From Fidelibacterota bacterium (GTDB lineage: Bacteria > Fidelibacterota > UBA2242 > JAFGTP01), in the NCBI GenBank assembly GCA_021735285.1, contig JAIPHI010000041.1, forward strand, positions 1 to 16,800: a DNA stretch of 16,800 nucleotides. Reading direction: 5' to 3'. Below the pieces are notes generated by a model. That model saw only the letters and a list, made by a program, of their open reading frames with translations, was not told the origin of the DNA and did no database searches. Of this stretch, positions 15,874-16,800 are shown piece by piece; within the stretch, counting starts at the first letter, position 1, and every line of letters begins with the position of its first letter. A program made the translations under genes and the position numbers.

Positions 15874-16293
15874 CTATTTTTTAATCGCCTCAAAGGTCCC
15901 GTAATCAGTTACGCCCGCTATAGTAACAAATGACAATTCACCACTATAGATATTCTCTTCTAAGTCCCCCGAAAAAAATATATTATTATCAACAAAACCC
16001 GGATATAAATTTAGCCATAACCGCTTACGGTTGAAACCTCCCTTTAAATCTCCTTTTCCTCCAAAAGGATTATGCTGTATATTTTTCACCCTCCATTCAC
16101 CAGTAATATTGGCAGAATCCGATATGTCCATTTTCAGCCAGCCCCTATTTATTGTTACATCTGTAGAATCGTAGCAAATAAATTTATATGCTACCTGTGG
16201 AATATTGAGTTAATTTTTGCTATCCAATAGGGATTCGCAATTATAAACAAAAGTTAAAATCACAAATATGATGATGACTTTTCTTAGTTTCAT
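15874..16293 (-). pseudogene. Small lipoprotein gene interrupted by an in-frame TAA at codon 28
   Basis: An ATG at 16293-16291, with AAGGA seven bases upstream, opens a frame with a lipoprotein-type signal (MKLRKVIIIFVILTF, then VYNC, Cys19). It meets TAA at 16212-16210 (codon 28). The same frame then stays open, without any shift, through codons 29-139 (LNIPQVAYKF, then ATG codon 55, then TGEWRV, then YGTFEAIKK). The joined product would be a 138-residue lipoprotein with a small beta-rich body (LWLNLYPGFVDNNIFFSG, then SGELSF). I do not recognise the family. It lies 24 bases after the serpin stop and 37 bases before the next TTG start, so it is the middle cistron of the right block. Either a single recent nonsense mutation or a sequencing error explains it. 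Restart at codon 55 would lose the signal. Recoding seems unlikely. Confidence 0.75.
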
Positions 16294-16317
16294 TATTTTA
16301 TCCTTATTATAGACTTT

Positions 16318-16800
16318 CTAGGGTTTTCCTATTTTCCCTATAAATAGTACATTTCCTGTCTGACGTTCCCTGATTGCAAATAAAAAGGGATGGTCCACCC
16401 GCATTACGACCGGTTTTTTTGGTGGATAAGCTGAAGTGACAGTCATTCTGGCTGAAGTCACAGCAGCAGCTTCAGTGCCCTTTTCATCGACTTCCAGATA
16501 GCTTTTGTGAAGCACATCGTCAATAAATAGTTGCTTTCCCAATTGTTCATTTATATTGGAAAAATCGGATAAATCAGGATCAAAGGCAGCTGGCATTCCC
16601 ATACTTTTTAACACATCGTTGAGATTGATTTCATATTCCATCTTAAACTTAGGCAGAAATAATTTGACTTTCTGTTTATTTAAATTACTGATCCAATTTT
16701 CCCATTTTTTCTTAGAGAGGCTTTTTGAAAGGGCCCTTATCGATAAATTTTTATCGGGTAATATGATAATCATACTGAAATTATTATTTCCATAAGATAG
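16318..16800 (-). CDS. Serpin-family protease inhibitor, C-terminal part (gene runs off the window)
   Basis: The frame is open to the last base of the window, so the true start lies beyond 16800. The first Met inside (16773) falls within FSMIIILP and is not the start. What is visible is the serpin C-terminal half: LSYGNNNFSM, LPKFKMEYEINL, LKSMGMPAAFDPDLSDFS, HKSYLEVDEKGTEAAA, DHPFLFAIRERQTGNVLF and the closing IGKIGKP. The hinge E-K-G-T-E-A-A-A-V-T has the small residues needed for loop insertion, so an inhibitory, protease-trapping serpin is expected. Counting 17 residues from the hinge Glu puts P1-P1' at Thr-Ser in MTVTSA, but bacterial loops vary in length, so the target protease is uncertain. 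Location cannot be judged without the N-terminus. It is the first visible gene of the right block, 24 bases from the lipoprotein. Confidence 0.93.
   Translation of the reverse strand, partial: LSYGNNNFSMIIILPDKNLSIRALSKSLSKKKWENWISNLNKQKVKLFLPKFKMEYEINLNDVLKSMGMPAAFDPDLSDFSNINEQLGKQLFIDDVLHKSYLEVDEKGTEAAAVTSARMTVTSAYPPKKPVVMRVDHPFLFAIRERQTGNVLFIGKIGKP

Noticed and set aside
16210..16212. Programmed stop-codon read-through or recoding in the lipoprotein gene
   Set aside because: TAA is the least likely codon to be recoded and no downstream stem characteristic of read-through was seen. A mutation or sequencing error is simpler.

Overview
The window comes from an AT-rich bacterial genome (roughly one third G+C by eye). 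All recognisable genes lie on the minus strand, so the text below follows transcription from right to left. Three proteins end in a C-terminal domain with a YPNPFN or YPNPYR motif, like the sorting tails of type IX secretion (T9SS) cargo. There are also a PorV/PorQ-type outer-membrane protein, a TonB-dependent receptor with a carboxypeptidase-like N-terminal domain, and lipoproteins with Asn or Thr before the lipobox Cys. This points to a Gram-negative member of the Fibrobacterota-Chlorobiota-Bacteroidota group or a neighbouring candidate phylum (Calditrichota, Marinimicrobia, Cloacimonadota or KSB1 type). The exact lineage cannot be fixed from this sequence.

Right block (about 13230-16800): a bacterial serpin whose N-terminus lies beyond the window edge, then a small lipoprotein gene broken by one in-frame TAA, then an 868-residue protein starting at TTG behind a strong Shine-Dalgarno. 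The large protein joins an intracellular-looking Cys-rich domain, an internal signal-peptide-like segment, four copies of a C-x2-C/NMG/LH module set between calcium-loop-like Asp repeats, and a T9SS-type tail. The gaps of 24 and 37 bases suggest co-transcription. This is the most novel-looking part of the window.

Central spacer (12578-13229): an AT-rich stretch without a gene, with two terminator-like hairpins and a weak promoter candidate.

Main operon (12577 down to 1074): six tightly packed envelope genes. In order they are a 708-residue T9SS-type surface protein, an 854-residue OB-fold-repeat surface protein, a 546-residue Ig-like/Rossmann-like lipoprotein, a 917-residue TonB-dependent receptor, a 337-residue PorV/PorQ-like barrel and a 444-residue NHL-propeller lipoprotein. 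The three last junctions are an ATGA overlap, direct abutment and a second ATGA overlap. Together they look like one surface assembly: two exported proteins, an outer-membrane receptor, a barrel that could help export or anchor the cargo, and two lipoproteins. The substrate is not evident.

Left end (1-1073): no intact gene. Positions 107-560 look like a decayed group II intron with a frameshifted start of its reverse-transcriptase reading frame on the minus strand. Beside it are a three-copy tandem repeat (52-118) and a perfect 15-bp inverted repeat (623-658).
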